Assembly (NCBI GenBank): GCA_033239525.1
Contig: BSYO01000003.1
Span: 5,016,001 to 5,080,000, forward strand
DNA: 64,000 bases
Direction: 5' to 3'
From: Nepenthes gracilis
Taxonomy: Eukaryota > Streptophyta > Magnoliopsida > Caryophyllales > Nepenthaceae
The notes beneath the pieces were generated by a model, which made no database searches, was not told the origin of the DNA, and was given only the letters and a program-made list of their open reading frames with translations. This document shows positions 12,180 to 25,124 of this stretch, piece by piece. Each line of letters begins with the position of its first letter. Positions within the stretch are counted from its first letter, which is position 1. The position numbers were made by a program, and so were the translations under genes.

Positions 12180-15100
12180 TCTGATATTGAGATCCTATTA
12201 ATGTTTAAAAAATAGACAATATCCATTGGTGGAAAACTTCATTTTTGTTTGGGTGTTTTCTGATGTCTATTAATTTTTACTAGTATGTCAGTTATTTGAT
12301 TGTCCTTTTTTGGAATTTATTTTATTTTATATTCCTAGTTACTCCTAAGATAGTATTACAATTTGTAATTAGGCCTCTATTTAGGTTCTTCTTCTTAGCA
12401 CAGTTGTTTAGTTTTTAAACTACTGTACTTGAGTCAATTTCGATAATTACTTTGTGTAATCCTTTACTCCATACATCTATGAGAGCGTGTCAAATTGTCA
12501 ATATTTTTGTTTTAAGAATATCCATTCTTTTCAACCAATCAAAATATTTAAACACTTATTAAGTCTTGTCATTTCTACCTATTTTTCCAAAGCCTACTCT
12601 TCAATCTATGTCAATGCTAACATTTGCATTTATCGTGATTCATCCGGCTCTTGAAAAATTTATCTATTAATCCTGTTTATAGGGTTCTAGTATAGTTATA
12701 AGAAAAGATGAGTACTTTGAATATTAGAAGTAAATAAGCGGATTGATTTCTTAAGCTTAGGTGATAAATTCTAATCTTTCTCAAAAATAGATTTATTATG
12801 CCAAACCCATAAAAGCTAAATTATTGTAAGGAAAAGATACTCGAGTGAGGGTTTGAGAGTATATACCTGGGTCATATTCAGCTTGCAATATGGCTCATCA
12901 AATCTACTTGACTCTTTGATAGTATTTGACAATGTGCTTAGAAGTTTCTAAAAGTTTATATAGGTTGTAAGCAGGTGATGATGTCACATTCATTCTAAAT
13001 CTGTAAGTATTTGTAAGTAATTTATCTCTCAACATAAGCCAAATGAAGGTTTTGAATTTTAGTGGTGCTTTAATTTTTCATATATTAGTTGACATTGCAT
13101 TTATGGCAATTGGCTGATTTTGAAGGAGATTATGAGTCTTTTTAGTCTTTTATTTTTCGGATGTTATGTCCCAAATTTATTTATCTTTATTACCTGAATG
13201 TTTTAGGACATAAGTCCTCTATAATTTGTTGAGGCCTTCCTCATTGAGTTTGCCTTTTGATATATCCCATTTTTATTTCTCACTCGACTGCTAGTAATTT
13301 GCTACTTTGCGTTTTAGTGCTTTAGTTGGTATTGAGTCGTGTATGAAGTTTAGCAATGGGCCAACACTGAGTCATTTGTCTGTCCAAAATCTAATCTTTC
13401 ATATTCAATATTTCATATGGTTCTTTTGTGGGTTAAACCTCGTCACGATAATGGTGTCAAGTGGAGGAATCATTTTGATTTTTATTTTTGCTTCAAGAAA
13501 GTTAAAATTTTTTCAAATGTTTTGCTATAAATATTTGAGCTGATAATTTGTTGGAGCCACAACAAAACTCCCACCACACATTTCCCAGAATGGCTAAGTT
13601 GTTATTATATGTTTTCCTAAGACCGCCACTTACTTTCAAGGTATATACCTTTTTCCAATTAACATGGTGAACTTTATGATTTTCTCAAGGAAAATTTCTA
13701 TTAATATGATCGAATTTTTTACATGTGCTATTGGGTAAGATGTGCACTTGCATCATAAAATAAGGAATGTGTGAGTCACAGTTCGAATGAGAGTTGCTCT
13801 TCTTGCAATATATATATATGTCACGTTGTCCAATTGTGGAGGCTTTTTTGGACTCTTTCAATGATTATTTTATAATGAATCTCATTAGTGCAACAGTGAA
13901 TCATTCGGGTACCCAAATAGGTTTCATGGTTTCCAACCAACTTGAATCGACATAAAACTTGAAACTCACAAGTGACGCTTGTAGAGACACATAAGGACAC
14001 GAAGATTTGGCATTTGTTTGTATTGCTGGTTTGCCTAGCGGCTTGAGAGAAGCGATTAAGCAATCTCAAAAATATTGGTGAGATGATTTTTGGTAGCTTT
14101 AGCAAATAAAATGAAGTCATCCGTGAAAATAAGGTGCAAGATGGTTGGTCCCAATCTACAAGCTTTAATCGATTTTTACTTTCTTTCTAAAACATTTTTG
14201 TTGATGAGGTGAGAGACATTCAATACAAAGAGAAAAAAGGTAGGGTGAGAGGGATCCTTTGTCTGATGCCATAGGTTAGTTTGAAATTGTTAGTAAATTC
14301 TCCGTTTCAAAGCATTGTAAATGTGGACATGATGATACACTCCATATTAAGTCTCACAAGAGAGTTAAGAAAGTTGAGTGTGAAGAGTGTGTCATGGATA
14401 AACTTCCATCTAATTTTGTCAGAAGCCTTAGTAAAGTTGATATTTAGGGCCATTACAACATGTCTCCCTTTGGCTTTTCCCATAGTATGTAGCATTTCTT
14501 GTACTATCAGAATGTTATCACGACCCTTTCTTGATTATTTTGTAAATCATGTTATATAATGCAATAGGCCTAAATTGGTAAAAGTTTTCGGTCCCTCCAC
14601 CTTGGGTATGAAACCCGCATGGTATGATTTCCATCTTTAGGGATTGACCATCTCAAAAAGCTTCAATTGCGATTTTGTAAAGGTCCTCCTTCATTAATTC
14701 CCATGCATTTTGGAAGAACAGGCATGGAATTTGTCAAGTCCAAGAGCTTTGAGAAGTTTCATTGAGAACAAAGATTACTTAATATCCTCGAACTTGGGGT
14801 GTCTTTAAGATGCTTGTCGAGAATTATGCTTCTAGGCCAAAGGTGGGGGAGGCTTTCGTTGAGAGAGGGATTCAGGTTTGAGAAGATAATTTTAAAATAG
14901 TTAATTACCCATTCCTTGATCATATCTTTGTCGTAAGTCCAATCTCCATTATCAATATTAAGAGCGGCAATTCTATTATGATGCCTCTTGTTTATAGTAG
15001 TTTAAAGAAGAGTTTGGTAATTCTCTTTCCCATGGCGAACCAATTGAGTATTGATTTCTAGAACAGGTAAACTTTCTCACAACCAAGGATCACCTGATAA

Positions 15101-17780
15101 TGTTAGATGAGTTTTTCTTGAAGCTCTTTTAGTTAGACTGAGTCATCCTGAGACTTGCCATCCTAAACTCCCGTGAAGTGATTGGCCAAATTTCTTTTTT
15201 CCTTAAAGATATTATCAAAATTTTTCCTATTCTAAAATTTTTTTTTAAAGATTGTTTATTTTTTATAGTCTCAGGCGATTCTTTCCAAATCTTCTCGATA
15301 AGCTCATTATAGTTGGGATGGCTACACTATATAGCCTCAAATCTAAAAGTCTTTGCGTGCCTAGGAGGTAGGGCAAGGCCATTTGTGTAGAGGCAAATAG
15401 GATAATTGTTAGATGAGATTCTATTGTGGTTAGTGACTATGACCATTTAAAATTTAGCTTTGCAATAATCATTGGTGATGACTCTATTAAGTCTTCTTTT
15501 TTTATTGAGATAGGATACTACCATATATTCCACCATGTATATTCTAGTTTTCTATAACTAATATCTTTTAGTTTATATTTCTTGAGCTAATTCTGAAATT
15601 GAAAACATTTATTAAGATTGATTGCTTTCCTATTTTGCTTTTATTTAATGGTAAGGATGTTATTGAAATTTTCAATCATGCACCGAGGAAGTTGAAGGGT
15701 GGATGTTAGATTTGAGAGCTTCAACCACATAACTTTCCTATCGCTTTATAGAGGGCAAGTATAGATGACAGTGCGTGGCTGTCATGTACTCTGTTATCCT
15801 CTTTGATAAGAGCGTAAATCAAATACTTGTGAATCTTAAGAATCTTAATTGTTATTAGGTCTTTGATCTATAGGAGCTAGTTTCCTCTTAAGAAGTCTCG
15901 GGCTTCACTAATAGCAAATCCATTCATGCCTGTCTTCCTAATCACTTTTGTTACCATTTTACCACTGATACGTGATTCTAAAATTATAATAATTTTATAT
16001 TTTTGGCTGATTCTAATGTCATCAATCTCATTGTAAAATTCCTTTCTAACCGCCTCATAGTAATTCTATGCAATATTTGCATTAACATGTTGTACTTCCT
16101 GAAAACGTATTTGTTCCTATATTCTCATCATGCTAGTATCTTAAACTGTTTTATTTTCGGCTACCATGTGGCATAGCTTAGGGGGTGACTCAAATGCTAC
16201 TCTAAATTTCTTAGGATTGTGATTTGAAAGCAAGTGAAGGAAGGGTTAAAGGATTTCAGCATGAGACTAAGCCTTCTTAGTGATAGGTTTTATGGTGTCC
16301 GTGGGTGGATTAGGTTTGGTTATAGCGAGGTGTTGGTTGGGATAGTGGCCTGATTTTTCCTAGCTTTGATTTCAGGTGATATTTTTGGTGTCGAAGATGT
16401 CATGGAGAGCTAATGATTTCGAGCTGTTGTTCCTGGTATTGACTCCGGTTGAGAATCCTTCCTTAGGCTTCTTTTTTCATTTAAGTTTTACTATCATATC
16501 TATTTCAGTTGGTCTGACCTTAAATATAAAGTTCATCTGTGTATTGGTTGGTTGTGTTTTGTGTGTGATTATGCTGGTGTTGCATTTAACTCTCTCCACC
16601 CGGTAGATTTGTTTTTTATATTTATTTGGTAATTTGTGTTCATATCGTATGATTACCTTTTGTCTAACACTAAGAATTTGGAGTCGATATTTCTACCCTC
16701 TTCTCCTACACTGTGACGTAAATTATTCGCTTTCCTAATTATTCTTCTAGCTCTCATGGGGGCATGAAGCTAGGGGCCAAATGTCTATTCTTCAAATGGC
16801 CTCATAATAGATTCATTGCAACTATTCTATATATTCTTTTTCATAACTTTCTCAATTCTTTAGATAGTAAATTGACAATTGTTGGAATCATATCCCACCC
16901 ATCATAGCTAAAACAAATATGGGGGAGACCCTCATATTCAATATTCAACACCACTACTTCTAGCTCATATTGAGGTAGAAAAGGTTTGTTGAGGTTAATA
17001 TTTACAGTTGTCATAATAAATCTTCCTCTATTAGCCAAATATGTATTTATATCAACTATGATTGGTTGCCCAATCAGTTTGCCTATAGCCCAAAGGATAT
17101 GTTTTTTGAAACAATAGATAGGAGGTTTGGAAGTTGAACTTATATCACAACTGATTGGATCAACTTTTTTGAGGTTCCTAATTTAGGGGTCCATGGTTTA
17201 ATAGTTAAGTAATATTAGAAAATCATCAAAGGTCCCTTAGTAAGGACCTTAACATAATCCTCTTATTTGTTAAATCTTATTAAAAAGTAATTGAAGTTTG
17301 TATCCATCACCTTGAACCTCCCTTTCGGGTTGCATAGGCTAGGGATTCGGTCATAAAGGGTTTTGTACCCTAAGGGGCATCCTAGTAGTCTGACAATCAA
17401 ATATTGTTTCAATATTTGACTAACTTAGATTTTAGTCTTTTAGATAGAGTAATTAGAGACCATTTATTTGAGAAATCAACCGCAGTGTTGTGATCCTTAG
17501 CTATATTATTTTTCATTTTGTGGACAATCTCCGATTGGTTTTATCTCATACTTGTCATTACGTCTCTAAATGACTATTACTTTTTGAATGGATAATCGAT
17601 CTGTGGCGTCATCTTCTGCCAACAGTGGTGCCTTGAGTTTGGTTGTCCTAGCCTCCGAAGCCCATCCTAGATGTTTGGCTAAGTGGGGATACACAGGGCT
17701 CTAGGTTTTTTCTTTTAGAGTGGATGACTGTCGACAGTGATACTAGCAACTGAAAGATCTTTTGATATTAATTCCATTGC
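12180..17780 (-). mobile_element. Degenerate L1-type LINE, near full length, minus strand
   Basis: Reading right to left gives the usual order of a plant L1. The ORF1 start lies near 17600. The DUF4283 region and zinc-knuckle part are at 16841-17300, with GRFIMTTVNINLNKP and EYEGLPHICF. The endonuclease start is near 15.9-16.0 kb, clearer in copy 2 as IILEPRING. Reverse transcriptase is at 14307-14495, with ALNINFTKASDKIRWKFI matching the family's K-YDRV-W block. Frameshifts and stops occur throughout, so it is inactive. The 3' end is near 12180. It is shared with copy 2, so it is older than the duplication. Confidence 0.8.
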
Positions 17781-17802
17781 TTAGGGGGAGGGGGATTAAG
17801 GG

Positions 17803-18023
17803 ATGGTCGAGGGGCCAGTGCCCGCGTCAAGATGCAAGACAAGGCTTGCACCGCATTGCACACGGCCGTTTGGATCAAATCCAATGATTGAGGACGCTGT
17901 TTTGTTTTTTTTTTTTTTGAAAATTTTAAAAAAATCTTCAACCATTAGATTTTATTCAAACGGCCGAGAACCATGCGACGCAAGTTTTATGTCGTGTTAG
18001 TGCGGTGTAGGGCCTCTCGTCTA
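17803..18023. mobile_element. 221-bp MITE with 8-bp TSD
   Basis: The element is flanked by perfect ATTAAGGG copies (17795-17802 and 18024-18031). Its ends are imperfect inverted repeats around CGAGGGGCC and GGGCCTCTCG. A longer inner pair, CGGCCGTTTG with its complement CAAACGGCCG, surrounds a T-rich centre. The 8-bp TSD and small size fit a hAT-type non-autonomous element. The superfamily is inference. Confidence 0.7.
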
Positions 18024-18031
18024 ATTAAGGG

Positions 18032-18616
18032 TGGGGTGCCTTTGATGGAGGGGTAGCAAGAGGTTCTCAAACCCTAGCATTGGGAATTTTTTATTTATAT
18101 TGACTTTTCGTTTGCTTGCTCTCTTTTTATGGCTTTTTCTTGTTAGTGTATATTTATAGGAGTTTTATTCTACCCTTGAAAAAAAATAAATTTTATTATT
18201 CATTTAATTATTAGATTTTATCTTTGTGATATAATAAAGTAAAGATAAAGTAATGTATTAAATAACATTTTAATTTTAATTACTTTTATAATGATCTTAA
18301 TTAATAAGAGAATAAAAACTATAATAATCATGTTTGAGGAGGCATCTGTAAATACAGGAAAAATTTAAATATTGCAACAAAAAAATGGAAAAAAATAAAA
18401 TATGAAATGTAACTAAATCCTATTCATACGATGCAATTTCGAGGTTAGCTTTTTAAAATTTTATCAATTGAAAAATTATGAAAAATTTGAGAAAAAATAA
18501 GGCTATATAAAGTTTAATAATATTAATTAAAAATAAAAAAATAGGGGAGGCAAATAAATACCATTAATCTCATATTTGAAATAGGCACGAAATTAGCTAA
18601 GGAAATATTTAAGTAT
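18032..18616. other. AT-rich spacer, no gene seen
   Basis: This is A/T-rich sequence between the MITE and the next solo LTR. No coding signal or repeat boundary was recognised. Confidence 0.6.
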
Positions 18617-19699
18617 TGATGGGTGCACCAATAATGGGTTGGCCCAAAGAAAGATCAACGGAAGCTTGAGAAGGCAAATCAACATTTTGACGGCCAAGTA
18701 AGAAGACGGGCCTGGAACTGGAAAGTCCAAGACGGTCAGCCACCGGCGTTGACCGCCTTGCGGCCAACTTCACACAGACGGTCAACTTAATGTTGACCGG
18801 CACTGATTGGGCCTTTTTAGAGGCTTTTCTTCTGTGCTGATGGGCCTATTCCATTCTCCCACACCCCATCAGTTGATCGCTGACTATTCTCCCTTCGTTC
18901 TCCACGAAGGCGGCCAACACGCTGACGGTCAACTCAGACGTTGACCGTCTACGCCCTATACATTGGGCCCAAATGACGCCTCTCTACAGTAATGGGCCTG
19001 CTCCGTTTGGGCCCACCACTCATTAGACGGCCAACCGCGATCCTCCAAGGATATTCAACGATCTCAATTTACACCAGAAAGGATATTGACAAGATTGACG
19101 CCCTTCAAATAAGGAAGGCGCCAGATCTTCCTGATTCCTTGCCCGCCAAGGTAACCCAACGGCCATGTACTGTAAAGGAAGGACGTTAGTTTGGAAAGCT
19201 GTTGGCCTCCTCAGAAGGAAAGGATCACGCCCACCTTGGCAACTGGCATCTACTTCAGAAGGCAAGCCAGCCAAGGTAGAGACAGGAGGGATCACGCCTT
19301 CCAAAGAAGGATGGTCACTCTCCGAGCCATAAAATAAACCATAGAATCCTCATTCTGGGGACGTCGGCATTCACTCACACAGAAAACCTAAGTGTTCTGA
19401 GAAACAAGTTCTGGTTCCCTGCAGCCAAACTCTCAAATACAATTAAACTCTAAGGCAACGAACGAGTCTCTACAGCCGTTCTCTGCCTTCACACCATCCA
19501 GATACGAGAAATGCCCTGCGTTTCTCTGACATCTGAAACAAAACACTCTCTTCCCCTCTCCCATTGCTCTCACGCATCTTCAGTTTCTTCCCTTGAAGAC
19601 TGTTTTACTGACTTGAGCGTCGGAGTATTTTCGGTGGGATTACATCCCACCGTTAACGCTGACCTCTTGTTTATTTTAGTGGTGTGTAGGTACGCACCA
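18617..19699. mobile_element. Solo LTR with perfect TSD (AGTAT) and palindromic W-box pairs
   Basis: The 1083-bp element starts TGATGGGTGCACC and ends GTACGCACCA. AGTAT lies directly outside at 18612-18616 and 19700-19704. A TATA-like CATAAAATAAA is near 19329. In the U3 part, inverted pairs of TTGACC (the WRKY W-box core) occur at 18779-18799 and 18924-18949. The second is a 10-bp perfect stem, GACGGTCAAC against GTTGACCGTC. No internal region remains. A palindrome GGTGGGATTACATCCCACC lies near 19636. Confidence 0.8.
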
Positions 19700-19757
19700 A
19701 GTATAATCTGTTCGAATCTATTCGAAGTCGGATCTAGGTACGCATCAAGTATAATCT
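19688..19757. repeat. 48-bp direct duplication across the LTR 3' junction
   Basis: The block AGGTACGCACCAAGTATAAT at 19688 recurs as AGGTACGCATCAAGTATAAT at 19736. It spans both the last bases of the solo LTR and its flank, so it formed after the insertion. Confidence 0.8.
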
Positions 19758-20060
19758 TTGAAATAATATTCTAAAAAGGTTACAGTTATATATATTCTCC
19801 GTCAATTTATCAAAAAATCAATTTAAAATCTATATATTATTTTATAGGATTTGTGTTCTTTTTTTTTTTTTTTTTTTTGAAAAAATCAATAAATAAAAAT
19901 CGACTTACGTTTTGTACGGCAAGTCAACAGAGATGCAAAAGATGAATAACAACGTTATAACAACGGCCAAGTCCACGGGTTAACCGCATATCCCCCGTTA
20001 GCAGGCTAACGGGCTACCCCCCAATTTCTGACAAACGACCGCCCTTGTCCTCACCCTATA
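19758..20060. other. Spacer with poly-T tract, no gene seen
   Basis: This holds AT-rich sequence, a T run of about 22 bases near 19860 and a short GC-rich stretch before the chromovirus. The last five bases, CTATA, are the likely target site of that element. Confidence 0.6.
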
Positions 20061-20522
20061 TGTTGCGTTCGTTCCTCTTTGCAACTGAGGACTCTGCTGT
20101 TCTGCACCAAAATCCATAAGCATAACACAAATGAAGGAAGGGGAGTTCAGCCGAAAGGGATAGAGGGAAAACCAGAGGGAACAGGGAGAAGGGAAGAGAG
20201 GTAGAAGAGGAAGTGTCACGGAAGATTCGAGAGAGAAAGAGATAAATGATATTCTGATTACTTTCCAAATGGCTGGCATCCACTATAACCACACAGCATT
20301 CGAGAACAGAACGAAACAAAGCTAAACAGACAAATGAGGGTGGGCACGTGCAACCGTATAAGTATGTGTATGAGTGTGTATATTTGTGTATATGCTGTAT
20401 AGTCAATCTATGGTTAAACAAAGTCGTGGAAACGTCTCGGTGGTTGAATGGATCAGGAACTTCTCCTCAATTTCGGTTGATGGGCGGTGGCGTTTAGGTT
20501 ATCAGCAATAAGGCCCGTAACA
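20061..20522 (-). repeat. Chromovirus 3' LTR
   Basis: This 462-bp LTR runs TG to CA. The purine-rich tract for plus-strand priming lies next to it at 20523-20540 (minus strand GATGGGGCGGG). Confidence 0.9.
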
Positions 20523-23500
20523 TTACCCGCCCCATCAAACACAACCTTGTCCTCAATGTTGAAGGTGGGAAACTTTTTGAGGAAAGCGGGCGTTGGCTCC
20601 CAGGTGGCATCGGCTGATGGTTGGAATTGCCATTGCACCAAAAATTGAGGGACGGATACATCATGTTGTAAGACCTTATGGAACCCGAGAATCTGTGAGG
20701 GAAATAAGATGGGTTGGGACCCCAGCGCTTCAGGAGGGAGCATAGCGGATGGCTGCTGCGTGTGGTCATGACATTTCTTCAACAGCGATACATGGAAAAC
20801 GTTGTGGATGCATGAAGACTTAGGCAGTTGCAGACGATAGGCAACCTGGCCGATGCGGGCTGTGATGTGGAAGGGCCCATAATAGTGTTTGGCAAGCTTA
20901 TTCGAGCGCCGATGTGCCACCGTGGTTTGACGGTAGGGTTGGAGTTTAATGAAAACTCAATCCCCCACTTGGAACTCTTTATCGGTCCGGTGGTTATCCA
21001 CTTTCGTCTTCATGCGCTGCTGTGCGCGCTGCAGGTTCTGTTTGAGATGGGCTAGTATCCGGTCAAGTTGAGAAAGCAGCTCATCAACTGCGGCAATCAG
21101 GGAGGTTCCCTGGACGTAGTTTGATAGGCCAGGGGGGCGCGACCATAAACAGCCTCGAACGGACTCATTTTAGTGGAGGAGTGCCACGTTGTGTTGTAAC
21201 TCCATTCTGCTCAGGGTAGAAAAGTCGCCCAGGATGAAGGGTTTTCAGTTGCTAAACAACGTAAGTAATCCTCCAAACACCGGTTGACAACTTCGATTTG
21301 TCCGTCAGTTTGCGGGTGGTATGAACTGCTATGGGACAGAGTGGTTCCCTGCAATTTGAATAACTCTCGCCAGAATTTACTCATAAAAGGGGATCCCGGT
21401 CACAAATAATGGCAGTTGGGAACCCATGTAGCCGGCAGATTTCCTTAATGAAGACCGCTGCCAATTCCTCAACACTAAAGTGAGAGTTGAGGGCAGAGAA
21501 GTGGGCATATTTGGACAGACAATCAACCACGACGAAGATAACGGTTTTACCACCCGAAACGGGCAAATGAGTAATGAAATCCATTGAGATGGAGTCCCAT
21601 ATTTTTTCGGGAATGGGTAGGGGTTGCAAGGCGCCTTGGGCGCACAATGGAGTGGTTTTACCTGTTGGCACACAGTGCAGCGGGAGATATAATCCCGAAC
21701 ATTCCGACGCATGTGAGGCCAATAGAAATTGGTGGAGATGCGAATGAAAGTACGATGGACTCTGGCGTGGCCCCCGATTGGTGAGTTATGGTATTCATGA
21801 AGAATTAAATCTGTCAAAGCAGATTCAAGGGGCACCATGACTCTGTTTTTGTAGAAGATCAAACCGTCCCTGACGGTATGATGTTCAAGGTCCCCCGGTT
21901 GACGTTGAATGGAAGTTATGAGGTTGGCTGAAGGTTCATGCTTGCGATAGAAACTGCGGAGGGCAACAAGTATAGCCAGGACGGGTTTGGAGACCGCACA
22001 CATGGAATGGTAAAAAACTGTAGGGAGTCGGGATAGGGCATCGGCAGAGCTGTTCTCCTTGCCTGGACGGTACGTGATGTCAAAATCGTAGCCCAGTAAT
22101 TTGATGAGCCACTTTTGCTGTTTCGGAGTGTGTATAGTTTGGTTTAGCAGCGCCTTTAGAGGTTGGTGATCTGTAAGAATGGTGAACTTGGCGCCTAAGA
22201 GGTACTGCCGCCATTTTTTTATAGCTTCGGTGATGGCATAGAGTTCCCGGATGTAAGTGGATGCAGCTTGCATATGGGGACAGAGCTGGCGACTGAAGAG
22301 TGCGATGATGTGGCCAACTTGCGTTAGGATGGCGCCAATAACCTCTCCTGATGAATCAGTTTGCACCATGAATGGCTGAGAAAAATCTGGCAATGCCAGC
22401 ACCGGAGTGGAGATGAGGGCAGTCTTAAGGGACTGGAACGATGCAGCATCCTCAGGGGTCCATATAAAAGCCCCTTTTCGTAACAGCTTAGTAAGTGGAG
22501 CAGAAATTTGAGCATAACAGGCTACAAATCGCCGGTAATACCCGGCCAATCCGAGGAACCCACGCAGCTGTCTGATATTGGTCGGGGCTGGTCAATTTTG
22601 GACAGTTTCAATCTTAGCTAGATCGACAACCACACCACTCGCTGACACAATGTGGCCGAGATAAGTCATGGAGGTGCGCCCAAACTCACATTTAGAAAGC
22701 TTGACATAGAAGGAATGGTCCTTCAAGATCTGTAGTGTGCTGGCCAAATGCTGGCAGTGTAGCTCCCAAGAGGAGCTGTAGATTAGTATGTCATCAAAGA
22801 AGACCAAGACGAATTTGGGAAGGACCGGTCGAAAGAGAGAATTCATCTCGGCTTGAAATGTAGACGGGGCGTTGGAAAGGCCGAAAGGCATAACCAAAAA
22901 CTCATAGTGACCATCATGTGTCCGAAATGCAGTTTTATGAATATCATCAAATGCATCCTCACTGGGTGGTACTGCCCGTAAGTCCAAATTTTGGAAAACA
23001 CTCTAGCCCCATGTAATTCATCAAATAATTCCTCCACAGTAGGTATGGGGAACCGATCTTTGATAGTGAGTGCGTTAAGGGCTCGGTAATCGACAAAAAA
23101 TCTCCAGCTGTCATCCTTTTTCTTAACCAGTAAAACTGGAGAAGAAAAATGACTAGTGCTAGGCCGAATGATACCCTCGTCCAGCATGACTTTGATGAGG
23201 ATCTCCATCTCAGGTTTTTAGAAATGAGGATAACGGCAGGGTCTAACAATAACGGGCAGGGTATGGGGTTTCAAGGGGATTTGATGATCTGTGGAACGTG
23301 TGGGAGGCAGCCCTCTGGGAATTGTAAAAACGTTAGTATACGTTGATAGGATGTGGTGGAGATTTGTAGCGATTTGTTGGGGACATTTGGGGGTAAGTGG
23401 AGGAAAAAACAAGAACCCGGATTGGCCTCCGGTGAAGGTTCCGGTACCTTTAGGATAGAGAGTTGGAAGTAGGATGCTACCGGGACAGTGAAGTCTCCTC

Positions 23501-24970
23501 CTCACTTGACCGAGGGTTATAGGGCCACCAAAGCCGATGGCATGCCGGGTAGAGTGAGTTGTTTGCCCCCATAATCAAATCGCATCCACAGTGCTTGATA
23601 ATCGAAGAGCACAGGCCCAATTGAGGCCAACCATTAGACACCGAAAACAATATCAATTATAAATCGGGCAATAGATATAGATCAATACCGAAAGTAGCCT
23701 TGGCAGAGCGACCGGGACCTTGTGCAGCCCTTCACACTCGGGGACTCCCCATTGCCCACTGTGACATTGAGATGGTGGGAGGGTTCGATGGGTAGTCCGA
23801 GATATTTAGCCACACGTGTCTGTAGGAAATTGTGGGTGGATCCGCTATCAACTAGAATTACCATCGAGTGGCCCTGGATGTGCCCTTGCAACCGTAAGGT
23901 GGTGGCTGCAGAGATACCCTCCAGGTCATGGAGAGAAATGGTTGGTGGAGGATCATGTTGAGGTGGTAGAGGTTCGGGGTCCTGGGTTTGTTTTGCCAAA
24001 TCCTAAGGTGCGTCAGAGTCCACTTCCAAACTGGAAGCACCAGACAGAGTAACCCCATCCTCTTCAGCAACCATGCATAAAAATTGCAGGGGTTTACAAC
24101 GGTGTCCTGGAGTAAATTTCTCATCGCAGTTGAAGCATAACCCACGGCTACGGCGAGAAGCCATTTCAGTCGGGGTCAATTTTCTTATTGGCAGAGGAGG
24201 TGGAGAGGTTTTAGCCACGGTGGATACCGGGTTACCAGAGGATTTGGAGAAGACAGGCCGGTTAACACTCGTTCTGGTAACATGGAGTTTTTCCTCTACC
24301 AGTTTTGCTATACCAATGGTGTCTGGCAGAGTGGCTGGTTTCAACAAAAATAGCTCCCGTCGAATATCGTCTCGGAGGTTCGAGATGAAGCAATTTAATA
24401 GATTAGATGTGGACAAACTCCGGTGTTCGTAGACAAATGACGGAACTTCCTATACCGGGCAAATCATTGGGATCTGCCGGAGCTTGTACAGAGTGGCTTC
24501 GTGGTTCATGTAAGATGATGGTCCAAAGTGGAGTTCCAGATCTCTGGCAAAGATCTCCCAAGAAAGCAACTGGCGCGTCGTGTGCATCCAGTGGTACCAT
24601 TGAAGGGCCACTCCCATCATATAGAAGGCAACAATTGTTAGTTTTTGCTCAGGAGGGGTGCCGTGGTACAAGAAAAGCCTCTCAATCTGGAACAACCACC
24701 CGATGGCATTGTCACCAGTAAAAAAGGGGATCTCCATCTTGGACAAACGGATTTGGGAAGAGATTTGTGTTTCCGGTGGCGTTGTGAGTACCATGGGTAG
24801 GGTTTGGTTCGAGGTGTGAGAGAGAACAGGTCGGGGTTGTGAAGGAGGTCGGGGTAGGTAACAATGGCGCATTTGAAGCTAACAGGGTATGTAGTTCCAG
24901 TCGAGCTAGGGTCTGGCGTATCTCAGTAACAGATTGCTGGACATCTGTGAAGGACTGCTGGAAATGGTCG
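20453..24970 (-). pseudogene. Chromovirus gag-pol polyprotein, frameshifted
   Basis: Domains in minus-strand order: gag core at 24450-24872 (FFTGDNAIGWLFQIE). Zinc knuckle near 24090-24170 (CFNCDEKFTPGHRC). Aspartic protease near 23830-23900 (LVDSGSTHNFL). RT at 22592-23208, with VDYRALNALTIKDRFPIP and an FFDDILIYS catalytic box. RNase H near 22000-22420, with TDSSG and LTDHQPLKALL. Integrase at 21377-21990, with the HHCC finger ending CTVCQQVK and core DFITHLPVSGG. A chromodomain-like FLVQWQFQPSADATWE near 20620. The C-terminus is NIEDKV. At least four frame changes and an in-frame stop between protease and RT (PHF then TAA) make it non-functional. Confidence 0.88.
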
Positions 24971-25103
24971 GTGACGCTCGCGATGTTGTCGAAACGGTCA
25001 GAATGCTATTGAACCGTACTGGCTATTCTTGCCAGTTCCTGTGTGAGGCTGGCGATGGACTCCTCTAAGGACCGATACCTGGTTGTCATGCCTTCCGCCA
25101 TTT

Positions 25104-25124
25104 CTCTCAAAGAAAGCACTAGAA
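25104..25124 (-). other. Chromovirus primer-binding region
   Basis: Directly inside the 5' LTR the minus strand reads TTCTAGTGCTTTCTTTGAGAG. It shares GTGCTYTCRTTGAGAG with the same position of the gene-capturing element (32570-32589 and 36594-36613). The tRNA is not identified. Confidence 0.55.

Larger units (their letters stand above)
4077..17470 (+). repeat. Segmental duplication, copy 1
   Basis: From CCB4 intron 4 to at least 17470 this sequence is repeated in the same orientation at 47737-64000. Identity by eye is roughly 90-95% over aligned blocks, including introns, microsatellites, the solo LTR and the LINE. Copy 1 alone holds about 3 kb (9.0-12.17 kb), while copy 2 alone holds the two large LTRs. 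The right end cannot be fixed because copy 2 runs off the window. Confidence 0.9.
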
